DNA from: Pomphorhynchus laevis
Taxonomy: Eukaryota > Acanthocephala > Palaeacanthocephala > Echinorhynchida > Pomphorhynchidae
Assembly: GCA_012934845.2 (NCBI GenBank)
Contig: WNNJ02001574.1
Location: forward strand, 25,292-89,291
Direction: 5' to 3'
DNA: 64,000 bases
Shown one piece after another: positions 1 to 11,600 of the stretch. The notes under the pieces are model-generated. The model worked only from the letters and a program-made list of their open reading frames with translations. It was not told the origin of the DNA and made no database searches. Each line of letters starts with the position of its first letter. The stretch's first letter is position 1. The position numbers and the translations under genes are program-made.

Positions 1-399
1 TTCTCTACGCACAAGATTTACATCTGAGAATAGACATTTACCATTTTTATATATAGAGTTTTGAATGTTATTAAACTTTGTGTGAATTTAAGTGCACAAT
101 AAACTTCAAAATTAAGAGAACGACATTAAGGCGTATGTCATTGCTTTTTAATTTACGGTTGAACATTTACAGACGCAATTAATATGTTATTCGGCATTAC
201 AAATGTTAAGATATGACTTTAGTCTTGAAGAGAAAGGTGACAAACTATCAAAATTAAATAAAATCGTAAATTTGTTTAAATTTTTTGTTATATTATATAT
301 TATAATGATTAAATCAACTAACTATCTAATCATTCTATCAAAATTTGTAGATATTTTGTTATTTTATCGTTAAATTAGGCAAATCAAAAATATGAAATA

Positions 400-1180
400 A
401 TACTTTATGATTAAATCAGCTAACTGAGTCAACGTATTTAATATAATTATAAACTAAACAAAACATAATAATGCTAAATCAAAATTTAATAATTAAATAA
501 TGAAATAAATAATTGTTTTTAGATTTTTTATAATTTATATCAAGTTAAAATAAAAAATTGAAATTTAAAATAAACGTCATTTTTATGAATTGACTAATAG
601 ATAATAAATAACAGAAGATGTGTCAGAATAAAGATTAGAGGTCATAAGAATCAACTGGTATGCTATCAGGTTTCAACCCCTAACTCCTCTACCCAACATA
701 GCAGCGGGCCAAATATATGCTAATGATGTATTTCCTCTAATAAAACTATCTAGTATCTTATTCTAATACAAAGTATATTATTTATTATCCATCCATAAAA
801 ATTTGCCACTTAAGAGTTTAAATTTATTCTTTATATTATTGTGTTGATTTATATATTTTACTATTTTCTGCTTGATGTTATTTTTATAGTAACCTAGTTT
901 AAAATATGTATCTATTAAATTATTTAAATGATTTTGAAGAAAGCCAATATCATTACATATTGTTGCAATTCTTAAAATTTCATTATTTAATGTATTATAT
1001 TTTATATTATATGGTATGCATGAATGCTCATGCAAAAATATGTTTCTTGTAAATTTATGTCATCTTTACGATATAAATTAATAGTAGTTTTAGTTAATGT
1101 TAATTTAATGTTCATATCTAGATATACACCTTCTTTATCATTAATATTGGTTTTCTTAAGAATAAGGCTTTCTGGATATA
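400..1180 (-). repeat. PLE-like repeat fragment, copy 1
   Basis: On the minus strand this stretch matches the copies at 42.5-43.1 kb and 53.3-54.1 kb, including an ORF at 1035-778 whose protein is the same as the one at 43043-42786. The protein part looks like the region downstream of a reverse transcriptase core, judged from the fuller copy at 53.3 kb. The non-coding part includes the CCCC/GGGG hairpin tail near 677-715, which is degenerate here. The family is shared by at least four places in the window. Assignment to Penelope-like elements is an inference from the C-terminal pattern; the repeat identity itself is directly visible. The copy is a fragment. Confidence 0.6.
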
Positions 1181-2290
1181 AGGCTTTCTGGATGTTCTAG
1201 AGTTCACGACTGATTGGCAAGGTTGCTAATAAATTATTAATTTATTATTTAATTAATTAATTAAGCATAATAAAAAAGGATTAAAAATGATTATCAACAA
1301 CGGATTAGAAAATAAGATGCAATCGTGCACATAACTTTAAGTCAACAGACTAAAAATGTTGTTTTATTACCGTTTTATTAAAGTTCAATTAAAAAACGAC
1401 TAAGAAAATTTGTGATTTTATTAATTTCGAAATATAATTGATTTCAATTGTGCTGAATATTTGATTGGATATGAGTGAATATGTGTTTCAGTTGACCGAG
1501 TAATACACTGCTAATTACGGGCAAAATTAACTGCGTAAATTGATCAATATCCTAATTTTACAAGCGAAACACACAATATACATAAATGGCTGGTAAGAAG
1601 ATGAAGCAGCTAATAGAATAGATGAAAATTTTAATGCTACTTAGGAGTCTTAAAAAACCACCAAGTGCTTTAGCATCAATTGCGACATTTGGACAAGCGT
1701 TTCCGCAACTGGGTAGCTTCCTTAAAAGTTTGGAAATACAAATTCGTCTATGGCTCTTGTTTAGCCAGGTTTATCGATGATCTTAAGACCCAACAAATTT
1801 GCAAATCGTATCGCTCATCGGATTTAAAAAGAAATGACCTGTTACAATGCGCAGATATGTCATCAGCACCTACCTTATAGCAATAACTCAAATATAGCAT
1901 CAACTCGACCATTTTTAGCCTTACATGCTGCAATATTTTATCAGTTCCTCTATAAAATATGGAATTGGCTATTTGACTTGAATACTCCACCATATCCTCA
2001 TTAAATTGCAGTACATGTTTATTAAAGTGGATATTGTGGATATACATTCTCTTACAAGCCCAGTAAATTTCAAAATACAGCTTTATAACAACAAAAAATA
2101 AAAACAGTATAATTAATTTCAATAGGTTGATGTGTAGAAGTTTGATATATTTTAATTATCAAAAAATATCCATTAGTCTCTATTAACAAATAACTTTCAC
2201 GAATCTGTGAATGTTATGTCCAACAAAGTCATAGGAGTCATTCAATTATGGTCCGCACAAGACAAATTGGAAGGTTTATAATAATATCGC
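1181..2290. other. no supported gene, AT-rich
   Basis: Two opposed open frames of 66 and 124 codons overlap around 1680-2122. Neither shows a recognisable domain or a splice context that I trust. I see no repeat copied elsewhere in the window. Confidence 0.4.
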
Positions 2291-2327
2291 GATTGACCCA
2301 CTTTGTGAAATGAAGTTGTGAAACTCA

Positions 2328-2795
2328 TTGCCACGTCACATCGTGGATGCATCACTAAATAGTGTTCACAAGTTTCTATCAACAAATCACGCCCTCAAAT
2401 TACAATCAACAGATAGCGTCCACAAGTCTCCATCTACAAATAGTGTACACGAGACATCATCAACAAATAGCTCCACGTGTATCTGCCAACAACTAACTCG
2501 TGGGTATTCAATGAATGCGAATCTATCGAATACAGCGCGTCACGCCTTCCGAAATCGATGCCTCATTATGCAAAATGTTACTAAGTTCCCGTCATCATAC
2601 GACATGCAGAGAATAATTGACACTGATATGTATCATTACGTTTAGTACTCACTCGGATATTTGCAAATGCGAGCCGTGAGTTAGTCGGACAAATTAAGGT
2701 GCATGGTCTATATAGGTTTGGTAAGCGATCTAATTTCCCAGTGTTGCTAAGGGGGTATTCAAAACTAGTGAACAGGCTTGATTCGTGCTCCAAAC
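2328..2795 (+). pseudogene. LINE ORF1 fragment (A/B-type LINE)
   Basis: The + strand encodes Ser/Thr-rich repeated peptide near 2355-2480 (SVHK..STN units), then a stretch comparable to ORF1 of LINE A: NRCLIMQNV aligns with the DRCILFANL region of LINE A ORF1, and further on GQIKVHGLYRFGKR aligns with KEIVVRSLFRLGRR at 19105-19150. The reading frame is interrupted after 2645, so this is a relic. It ends abruptly near 2795, where RT sequence in the opposite orientation begins. ORF1 of such LINEs is an RNA-binding chaperone-like protein; that role is inferred from the family, not from domains visible here. Confidence 0.6.
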
Positions 2796-3830
2796 TTTCA
2801 AATCATATGTATATATCAACGAGCACGATGACAATACTCTCGTTAGTTCGTTAATGTCAATGCTGAATAGCAACGGTCCTAATACCGAACCATGAGGTAC
2901 GCCCGCTTGAATCTCATACTCTTGAGAATATGTTCAATTTATACCGACATTTTACTTACGATTAGATATAAAATTGTGTATCCAACGAATTAAGATAGGG
3001 TCCAAACCCATTGCTTGAATTTTCAAAACTAGCATATCATGATCCACCCGATCAAATGCTTTCGAAGTCGAAAAATATGACATCCACGCTAATACACTTA
3101 TCAACCCAGTAAGCCCAATCCGTCTGAGCACACAGAAGATTAAGAATTATTGGCGATGGATCAAAAAGGAGTAAAGTTTTATTTGATATTTCGCTAACCT
3201 CTGTTAGCATCTTTAGAAAATTGGTAATTTTCTGAAGATGATAACAGAGGTTAGCGAAATATCAAACAAAAAATTTCTCATTTTTGATTAAGCTCCAATA
3301 TTTCTTCATCAATAATGAATCATTATCAACTATTTACAATCAGAATATTGGTGAGTGTAGATCGGTTTCTTTTGAAACCATATTGATTATTACATAGCAC
3401 ATTGATAGATTTAATAAAGTTTGTAATGCTGCGACAAAGTAGTTTCTTGAAAATCCAAAGTCATACTAACTGGTATGTAGTTGTCAACATAGAAGCGACT
3501 TCATGTTTTAAGCAAGGGCCGTACTATAGAGGTTTTCCACACCATGGGCATCTGGTGTAAAGCGATGCTGCAAAATTGCATATAAAGGAAAACAAATTAC
3601 AGGTGCCAGTTTTTAAGTACACTGCAGGTAGGGAATCCGGACATGGAGAGTTCGAAGATTTCAGACAAGCAAGCTCATCGATGATTCTGTCATCAGAAAC
3701 AGAGATTCTACTCAAATTATCACGGGAAGCTGGCACAAGAACGTGACTAGCAAATGTATTTGCAATATCCTTTTCATTAATATGAATAGTATCATCACTA
3801 TCCACAAGTGAATCAATTGATCCACTACTG
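2795..3830 (-). pseudogene. LINE reverse transcriptase fragment (A/B-type)
   Basis: Read on the minus strand, RT blocks appear in order: around 3805-3524 the ELACLKSSNSPCPDSLPA block; around 3480 VDNYIPVSM; around 3390-3350 QYGFKRNRSTLTNIL; around 3085-3050 VIFFDFES; around 2915-2870 AGVPHGSVLGPLLFS; and near 2800 YTYDLKVW, which corresponds to the catalytic YADDLKIW of LINE B. It aligns with ORF2 of LINE B at 33.2-34.2 kb. Several frame changes and a foldback insertion at 3142-3318 break it. The endonuclease part is absent. It abuts ORF1 of the same LINE type in head-on orientation. Confidence 0.75.
3142..3318. repeat. foldback element inside LINE RT
   Basis: Two arms of about 80 bp meet near 3230. 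The left arm contains tttgatatttcgctaacctc and the right arm its reverse complement. The insertion splits the RT block STLTNIL/NLLCAQTDW. Each arm carries a CTNAAGA-T-stem-GAAAT motif like the one at 4781-5009, with stem GCTAAC/GTTAGC. I interpret it as an inverted pair of PLE-type 3' ends; that origin is an inference. Confidence 0.65.
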
Positions 3831-4780
3831 TATTTAGAGTTTTACGTAGCCAAAAAGTGCGTGTATATTGTGCTTAGTTACAAAAGACGCTTTTCAAATT
3901 AACCTTGCTAAACACGTTTCAGGGCCGTGAACTTATTCATTTAGATTTAAATGATTCGAAACTTATATTCCGCTTTACATATCTTAAATATGATAATTTC
4001 TTTTCTTTGAATGAATAACGTACATCTCTATGAAGCCAAGGAGGAAGATTTGAGTGCAATCCAGTAGATCGTATGATAAAATCGTATGAGCAAATCTAAA
4101 AGAATATGCTGGAATTAATCCCATGCCATTTTCAGTCCCACAACAAATGGATTAAGCTAATGTACATGTGATATACAATTGTAAACCATCACGAAATCTG
4201 TTTTGAAGGCATTAGGACTCCCACAAAGTGATTTTAAAATCAACGATTTTAGGCTCGTAAGTGTAGAATTGATGCATATCACACAATGGTATCAAGTCCC
4301 AAGGGGCTCTAAACGAGAGATCTGGCGCGATATAAAATTAATACTTGATAAATTAAATATTGCCTTAATATAAAAATAGTTATTCATAATTATTATTTAT
4401 TAACAATTAATACATGCCGAACTAATCAGCGATGCGATAATAAAATTTATAAATTAGCTAATAAAAATTATAAATAAAATTATTTAATGTATTTCTTAAA
4501 TAATGATCCATTCATTAACGTTAATAATAGTTGAGAATGCATAAATGACTAAGATAAGAGATTTTAAATGTAATGTACAGTTGTGAAATCATTTTTTATT
4601 TAACATTTATTTTCAAAAACACGTTCTTATATCAATTTTGTTAATTTAGTATTTCTAAAATCTCAGGAATTCTTTTAATGCATTTTGGACAAATGTATTT
4701 TTATGCGTTTTTGTAAATGTGACATTATAGCAAAGTTTGATAATAAATAGTAAACCCATAATCTTCTTCCATTACAATGA
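3831..4780. other. no supported gene
   Basis: AT-rich sequence. I see no long frame and no clear repeat. The first 400 bases may be further LINE remnants upstream of the RT fragment, but I could not align them with confidence. Confidence 0.4.
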
Positions 4781-5009
4781 TATAGTTATTACAGGAACAA
4801 AGAAGCAGAAAAAATTATCCTTTATTTGATAAAAATTCTATATTTCGATAGCTCCCGCTATCATCATCAGGATTACAATAAAATATTGTAATTCTGATGT
4901 AATCCATTTTATTGAAATCCTGATGATGATAGCAAGAGCTATCGAAATATAGAATTTTTTTTATCAAATAAAGGATAATTTCTGCTTCTTTGTTCCTGTA
5001 ATAACTATA
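4781..5009. repeat. 229-bp foldback element
   Basis: The stretch starts with tatagttattacagg and ends with its reverse complement; arms of roughly 100 bp pair almost throughout. Each arm contains CTGATGA-T-GATAGC, a 4-base loop (GGGA or AAGA), GCTATC-GAAAT. The two arms differ in the loop and in a few indels, so the foldback has aged. No coding capacity. Possibly an inverted pair of PLE 3' ends or a MITE. Confidence 0.75.
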
Positions 5010-6205
5010 CTTTTATCATTTTTTATTATTAAAAATCACGTAATAAAACGTCCCTTATGGCACGTGAAATATCACGACACTGTCTGCTTGTTTGTGATCG
5101 CCCCGTTCCACGATATTATGTTCAGTCGTATGCCGGAGTAATGCCGATCAGCATGACTAATGAAGAATAACCAATAAATGTCAGAATTTATTACTGTAGA
5201 ACAGTAACTTGTAAATCGAGTTTATTAATAATGTTTTTTTAAATATTATTATGTCCGAGAATACCGGCTAAATTCAACCGATAACTTCAGTATTTCCGAA
5301 ATCGAGCCTTAAAAACATCTGCTTTCGACAGTCGACGATAAAGCCGCACAATAATAAGATGAAGTACAATAGAATTTACTAACTCTAGATCAGGTAGCGA
5401 AGAAAACAAATTTAAGTCACGCCGTGGCATTCTTACGTGAAAAATTTACCGGCGATAATAACATATCAAGTGAAAAGATGTAATTTTTTTCGTTAAAACA
5501 AGCTAGCGATCATAGTATTAACGGGTACGTCAGTCAGGTCAGTTAAATTGCCAACAAATGTAACTCCCGATGATTTCATATCAAAAATAACAAACTATTT
5601 ACTCTCAAAGACACTATGAATACATTCGAAATCGATAAGGCAATGATGTCAACCCACAATGTTATTACAGGTAATCCTCGTACATATAATACTACAATCT
5701 TTGTAATTGTAGTCCTTAAGTTAAAACATGAATATAAAGCCTCTTACAACGTCAGTGCAATTGGTTCAGATTGACAACACTCCATGGACGGCATTTGTGT
5801 AATGTAAGAAGAAAGTTTGTGAGCATTGTAATGGTATATGACACCTCCAGCGTATGCCGTCGCAGAATCCAGGTACGCCCTATTATAGGAAGGATTCATC
5901 ATTAATTATCGCTCACAATAGCGATCGCAGATCGTAATAGTAAAAACGAGATGATGAAATTCGCAGACTAGTTGTTGCTTAAGCGTCAACTATCAATAAG
6001 TTTACAACCTTTGGTGCTTTCTTGATTCAATTGATTCCAGAAGTAATCAAGAAACTTCACAAATCCACATCTTCACAAAATTATATTTACGCTCAGCATA
6101 CCACCAAGTGACACTAGCCAGTGAATATCAACATTATATGGAAATCAAAGGTGACAGCGAACTCTAGCAATATACACACTTCCCCTTTGATGTAACTGGT
6201 TTCTG

Positions 6206-6650
6206 CATTCTTTCGCTTCATTATGGACATCTACGTAAACCAAATGTATAAGCCAAATGTTTAAACTTATTGATTGAATTTAGCTAATTAAAAATATTAA
6301 TTAAACTGGTGACTATCATTGCTGATGACCGTTATTTTTCAGACAATTTAGTTTAATTAATACGAAACGATTAGTCTGTTTTAGTTAAAACAAAAAGACT
6401 TTTCTTTTTGAAAAGACTAGTCCTTTCCGGTGTATATTTATGTATAAAGACTAGTCTTTTCTCTAATAAAAGACTTTTCCGGTGTATATTTTTGCATAAC
6501 ATCAAAACGCATTTAATATTTTAATATTTTCATGTATTAAGTCGCTTTATTATGGACATCTACGTAAACCAAATGTATAAGCCGAATATTTAAGCACACC
6601 AATTAAAGCTTAATAAATGTGATTGAATTTAGCTAATTAAAAGATTAATT
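6206..6650 (+). repeat. direct repeat pair about 330 bp apart
   Basis: The segment tatggacatctacgtaaacc followed by aaatgtataagcc and then gattgaatttagctaatt occurs at about 6221-6300 and again at about 6551-6645. The second copy carries a short extra stretch. The intervening sequence is AT-rich and non-coding. This could be the two ends of a short non-autonomous element or a simple duplication. Confidence 0.6.
6395..6505 (+). repeat. short duplicated motif (AAGACTAGTC / CCGGTGTATATTT)
   Basis: The pair aagact...cttttc plus tccggtgtatattt is present twice, about 60 bp apart. It lies between the two copies of the larger direct repeat. Confidence 0.5.
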
Positions 6651-8640
6651 TAAGTAAACGCAATTTCTGCAAGTTACTTTCTGAAAATATGATTGGAATT
6701 CATTTTATGATTACCTGAAATGAAAATTAATCAATGTAATTAAACAATTTCATTAATTTCCATTCAATTGTCAGAATTTAGTATTTAACTGTAAAAATAT
6801 TTATAATATTTATATATTACTTTATATTAACAAATATTAGAAATTCAGAAAAAATCGCTAACGGACTTGAATAAATATTTGATAATATAACAAATTAGAT
6901 TGATATTTTAAATTCAATCGAGATCTTTATAAAAACAACAAATTAAAAATCCGCTAAGATTATAACGAATTAGATAATTATCTTTTAAACTTCGAGAAAT
7001 TAAATAATAATTGAACTGAACGATTCATTTAAATTAAAGTTCGTTAAAAATGTAACCATTCATTGATGAGATAATTTTTAAAAGAATAACGATAAAAATA
7101 AAATTTACAATTGACAAAGAAATAGTTAACCTCTTCGTATAATGTTTATAATCGATAGCGTTAGACTATCGATTATTTTTTATCGATCATTTTTAGAAGA
7201 CAATGAATTTCAAATATCATTTCGTGGCAATAAAATTGAAAACATCAACCAATACAAGTAATTTACCTTCAACGCATAATAATAAGCGATCAAATATCGA
7301 AAAATCCAACTATTTATAAGACGAAAATATCGAAACTTATTGCAAAAGTCCACTAAATCACACACAAACCAAAATATGATACAGTCACGTATGCATTCTT
7401 GACTAAGATCATCAACCTGACACTACGAACTAGAACAATTGAACGCTTAAATGCCTAACATTAAAAGAAATATCTGCTTGCAGACAATAATTAAAGAATG
7501 GAATGGAAAGCAATTCTGCATGATTAAAAGAACAGACAAAAACTTGTGGTGAATGTATGTAATAATGCATTGTGCTATCTTGATATCAATAATTTCTGCA
7601 TTTTAGTATATTGTGCTATCAATAATTTCTGTCACAAACTGGTTTTCTTGAGCGCATGGCGAATTGCTGCTGCAAATTGTGAAAAATAAAAGAAAAGAAA
7701 AAAATGCTTATAAAAATAATCCATGTTTAATTTATTAACGTGATCATAAACTCTATAAATAAAATACGAAAGCAATTCCCATTCATACATTGAACAGACC
7801 TAAATAATTTTATTCTGCAAATCAAGAACAGTTATATCTTATCTGATAAACTTATCTTCAAGACTCAAAATTGAGTCTAATTGATGAATTTGACCAATGA
7901 AAGGTCAAAACCCGCAATATGATATCCGGTTTTCTTTACTTATGTTACCTACATAGTATTCATTCTGTATTTAATCAAAAAACATTATTATCTTAGAATA
8001 AATAACGATATGTTTTGAAAGATTAAACTCGTGTGGCGAGGCATCCCTAGAAAAAATTAAATCTTATTTTTAGATGTTTTCGCCTAAATGTTCAGGCATA
8101 ATAAATATTTATAGATCAGGATAAATATTATTAATATTGATTATATATTAATAAATATAATTATATAAGTAAAATAATTATATTTTGATTATATTTTAAT
8201 AAATATGTATTATTTTCATATATATATATATATTTCCAATCAAAACAAGAAAAAAAAGAGAAAAGTATGTTTCTCTTTAAAAAGAGAAACTTATATAAAA
8301 TATCACTAGCAACGAATTATCTTTTCAAAGAACCATATCTGATCGAAGCTCGAGTTCCCAGCAGACAAATAGGGACTTAGATGGTTAGACATAAGCTTAA
8401 CGCATAAATAAACTTTAACGCTTTTTGTCGCTAACATAGGTCACTTAAATACGTGAGATAAAGATTTAAATGTTTTGCCACATAAAAGCACAAGCAAATA
8501 TCTATACGTTGATGAATAAGTAGACGGTACGACAGAACTTGTCGTGAGATGCGTTCAAATAAATCATCTATAAATCCTGTTTAGAAGCGCATGGATACAG
8601 CCAACTTAATTGTGTATACACTGTGGACATGTACGTTAAG

Positions 8641-9390
8641 GATCCAGCTTTTTTATTTTTATTTTAAATGAACCCAACGTCTCATGAGACGTTGTGAGGT
8701 CTGACCATATTGCTGAAAGTATATACGACAAAACTGATAGTTACATGACATGAATATAATGAAGGGCACCTTTAAAAGAAAGCTTTCCCTGAGACTTAAT
8801 TGGCGAAGTTGATATGATAATTTTCTCATATTTATTTTCAAGTCTGTATACTCGTCAATAGAACCCATAAATGCATGTATTGGCTGCTGAAAATCAACGT
8901 TCTGATTATTTAAAATAATCTTGTCATGCGATTACAACTTATAACTAAAAAATCCACTTCAAGGAGTTTATATGAGCTAGAGCAGTGGCTGCGTATTGAA
9001 GTGGCTGCGTTTTGAAGTGGCTGCGTTTTAATCAAGAAGTAATCAGCATAGAGAACGTCATAAAGTCATATGACGGTTCACATTTGTTTAACAAATAAGA
9101 CGGGAAATCATGTACAAAATGGAGAAAATATAGGACTAACCAAATCTCTCAGCATCACACTAAGATTATCGACGATCATGTTCGATAAGACATTTAATGA
9201 ATTAGGATCAAGTGCAATGCGCAAGGGTTTTAGTAAACGGCCAGATATCTGGAAATCGATGAACTGCTTATGAGTAAGGAATTTCTCGATTAACGCAGTT
9301 GAATAAATTTTTAAAGATACTGGAGGATGATGATTAATCATTAATAAAAATTCATTAACTTTGTCGCTTTATTTGCCACAGATTTGATAA
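8641..9390. other. no recognised gene
   Basis: Three short open frames (8868-8659 minus, 9070-9273 plus, 9341-9108 minus) overlap or face each other. None has a family signature that I know. Confidence 0.35.
8985..9032 (+). repeat. three-copy 16-bp tandem repeat
   Basis: The unit gtggctgcgttttgaa is repeated three times in a row with one or two substitutions per unit. It is notably less AT-rich than its surroundings. Confidence 0.7.
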
Positions 9391-10270
9391 ATGTCAGATC
9401 AGTAAATTGAGTCAACGTATTTTGCAATAAATGTAAAAATATAATAATATTATATATTTTACAATTTATAGCTTAAGATTTTTATAACTCAACTTTTAAA
9501 CTATAAATATAATCCAGTGTTTTAATGAATTGATTTACAAATCAATTGTAGCTTATATTAGAATTAAGATTAAAGGTCATCAGAATGGACTGCTATGTTA
9601 TCAGTTTCAGCCGATATTTATCAACCCAGTATGGCAGGATATCCAAATACATGCTAATTATGCATTTCCTGTAATGAAATTTGATTATCAAATATCTTAT
9701 TCTAACACAAAGTTTATTTATTATCCAGCTATACAAATTTCCGCCTACGAATTTACATTTGTTAATTATATATTGTAGATTTATAAACTTTACGAGGTTC
9801 TGAGTGATTTAATTTTATAACACACTTAGTTTAAAATATGTATCTATCAAATTGTTGCAATTATTAAAAAACCAATATAATTACACAAGCAATTTTTAAA
9901 ATTTCAATATTTAGTTTAATATATTTAATATTTTATCGCATGCTTGAATGTTTATGAAAAACTATTTTTCTAGTAAATTTAAATGCCATTTTTACGATAT
10001 AATTTAATATTAGTTTTATTTGATGTTAATCTAATGTTAATATTTGATATATATTTGAAAATATACTTAAATATATTAGTGTATAGGAGGAACTGCTTGT
10101 CATCTTTACGATATAAAATAATAGTTTTAATTAATGGTATATTTTTTAATACAAAGTATATTATTTATTATTTATCAATTAAAATTTTCCGCTTTAGAGT
10201 TTAAATTTATTTTTAATAATATTTTGTTGATTTAAATATTTTACCATTTTATGTTTGATTGTATTTATTA
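9391..10270 (-). repeat. diverged PLE-like repeat fragment, copy 2
   Basis: Sequence from the ends and ORF region of the family at 400-1180 is recognisable: ctgctatgttatcag, the AACCCAGTATGGCAG region, atacatgctaattatgcat, and later tttaaaatatgtatctat. Divergence is much greater than in the other copies, and the hairpin stem is lost. It is the oldest copy in the window and lies immediately upstream of the tandem array. Confidence 0.55.
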
Positions 10271-10280
10271 TTTATTAAAT

Positions 10281-11459
10281 ATGTATCTATTAAATGATTT
10301 AAATAATTTATATGGTATGCATGAATGCTCTTTATTTTTTATATTATTGTGTTGATTTATATATTTTACTATTTTCTGCTTGATGTTATTTTTATAGTAA
10401 CCTAATTTAAAATATGTATCTATTAAATTATTTAAATGATTTTGAAGAAAGCCAATATCATTACAAATTGTTGCAATTCTTAAAATTTCATTATTTAAAT
10501 CAAGTTAAAATAAAAAATTGAAATTTAAAATAAAAGTCATTTTTTATGAATTGGCTAATAAATAACAGACGTTGTATCAGAATAAGAATTTGAGGTCATC
10601 AGGAGCAACTGCTATGCTATCAGGTTTCGGAATATGTATAAAATATGTATAAATTATATAAACATAAATTATGAACATAATTATATAGTTTAAAATATGT
10701 ATCTATTAAATGATTTAAATAATTTATATGGTATGCATGAATGCTCTTTATTTTTTATATTATTGTGTTGATTTATATATTTTACTATTTTCTGCTTGAT
10801 GTTATTTTTATAGTAACCTAATTTAAAATATGTATCTATTAAATTATTTAAATGATTTTGAAGAAAGCCAATATCATTACAAATTGTTGCAATTCTTAAA
10901 ATTTCATTATTTAAATCAAGTTAAAATAAAAAATTGAAATTTAAAATAAAAGTCATTTTTTATGAATTGGCTAATAAATAACAGACGTTGTATCAGAATA
11001 AGAATTTGAGGTCATCAGGAGCAACTGCTATGCTATCAGGTTTCGGAATATGTATAAAATATGTATAAATTATATAAACATAAATTATGAACATAATTAT
11101 ATAGTTTAAAATATGTATCTATTAAATGATTTAAATAATTTATATGGTATGCATGAATGCTCTTTATTTTTTATATTATTGTGTTGATTTATATATTTTA
11201 CTATTTTCTGCTTGATGTTATTTTTATAGTAACCTAGTTTAAAATATGTATCTATTAAATTATTTAAATGATTTTGAAGAAAGCCAATATCATTACAAAT
11301 TGTTGCAATTCTTAAAATTTCATTATTTAAATCAAGTTAAAATAAAAAATTGAAATTTAAAATAAAAGTCATTTTTTATGAATTGGCTAATAAATAACAG
11401 ACGTTGTATCAGAATAAGAATTTGAGGTCATCAGGAGCAACTGCTATGCTATCAGGTTT
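10281..11459 (-). repeat. 416-bp tandem array derived from the PLE-like repeat
   Basis: The marker atgtatctattaaatgattt begins at 10281, 10697 and 11113, an exact 416-bp period, and caggttt recurs at 10621 and 11453 in register. The array has about 2.8 units. Between units I noticed only one substitution (cctaattt against cctagttt), so the expansion is recent. Each unit joins part of the minus-strand coding region of the PLE-like family to its non-coding tail, skipping the middle. Confidence 0.9.
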
Positions 11460-11600
11460 AGGCCCCTAACTCCTCTACCCAACATAGCAGCGGGGCCAAA
11501 TACATGCTAATGATGTATTTCCTCTGATAAAACTATTTAGTATCTTATTCTTATACAAAGTATATTATTTATTATCCATCCATAAAAATTTGCCAATAAT
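11460..11600 (-). repeat. intact tail of the PLE-like repeat after the tandem array
   Basis: The last unit of the array runs on into the normal family tail: ggcccc at 11461-11466 pairs with ggggcc at 11492-11497, followed by the conserved atacatgctaatgatgtatt and the MDNK end of the coding region read backwards. This gives the likely parental arrangement of the array. Confidence 0.7.

Larger units (their letters stand above)
5010..8640. other. no supported gene, AT-rich
   Basis: No frame longer than 60 codons was convincing on either strand. Local structure is limited to the direct repeats at 6206-6650, the short duplicated motif at 6395-6500 and a short TA run near 8218-8232. Confidence 0.4.

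Noticed and set aside
5400-6000. Faint likeness to a gag-like region of an LTR element in the + strand translation.
   Set aside because: Only scattered residues match; there are no LTRs, no protease or RT nearby and no zinc knuckle. Not enough to name an element.
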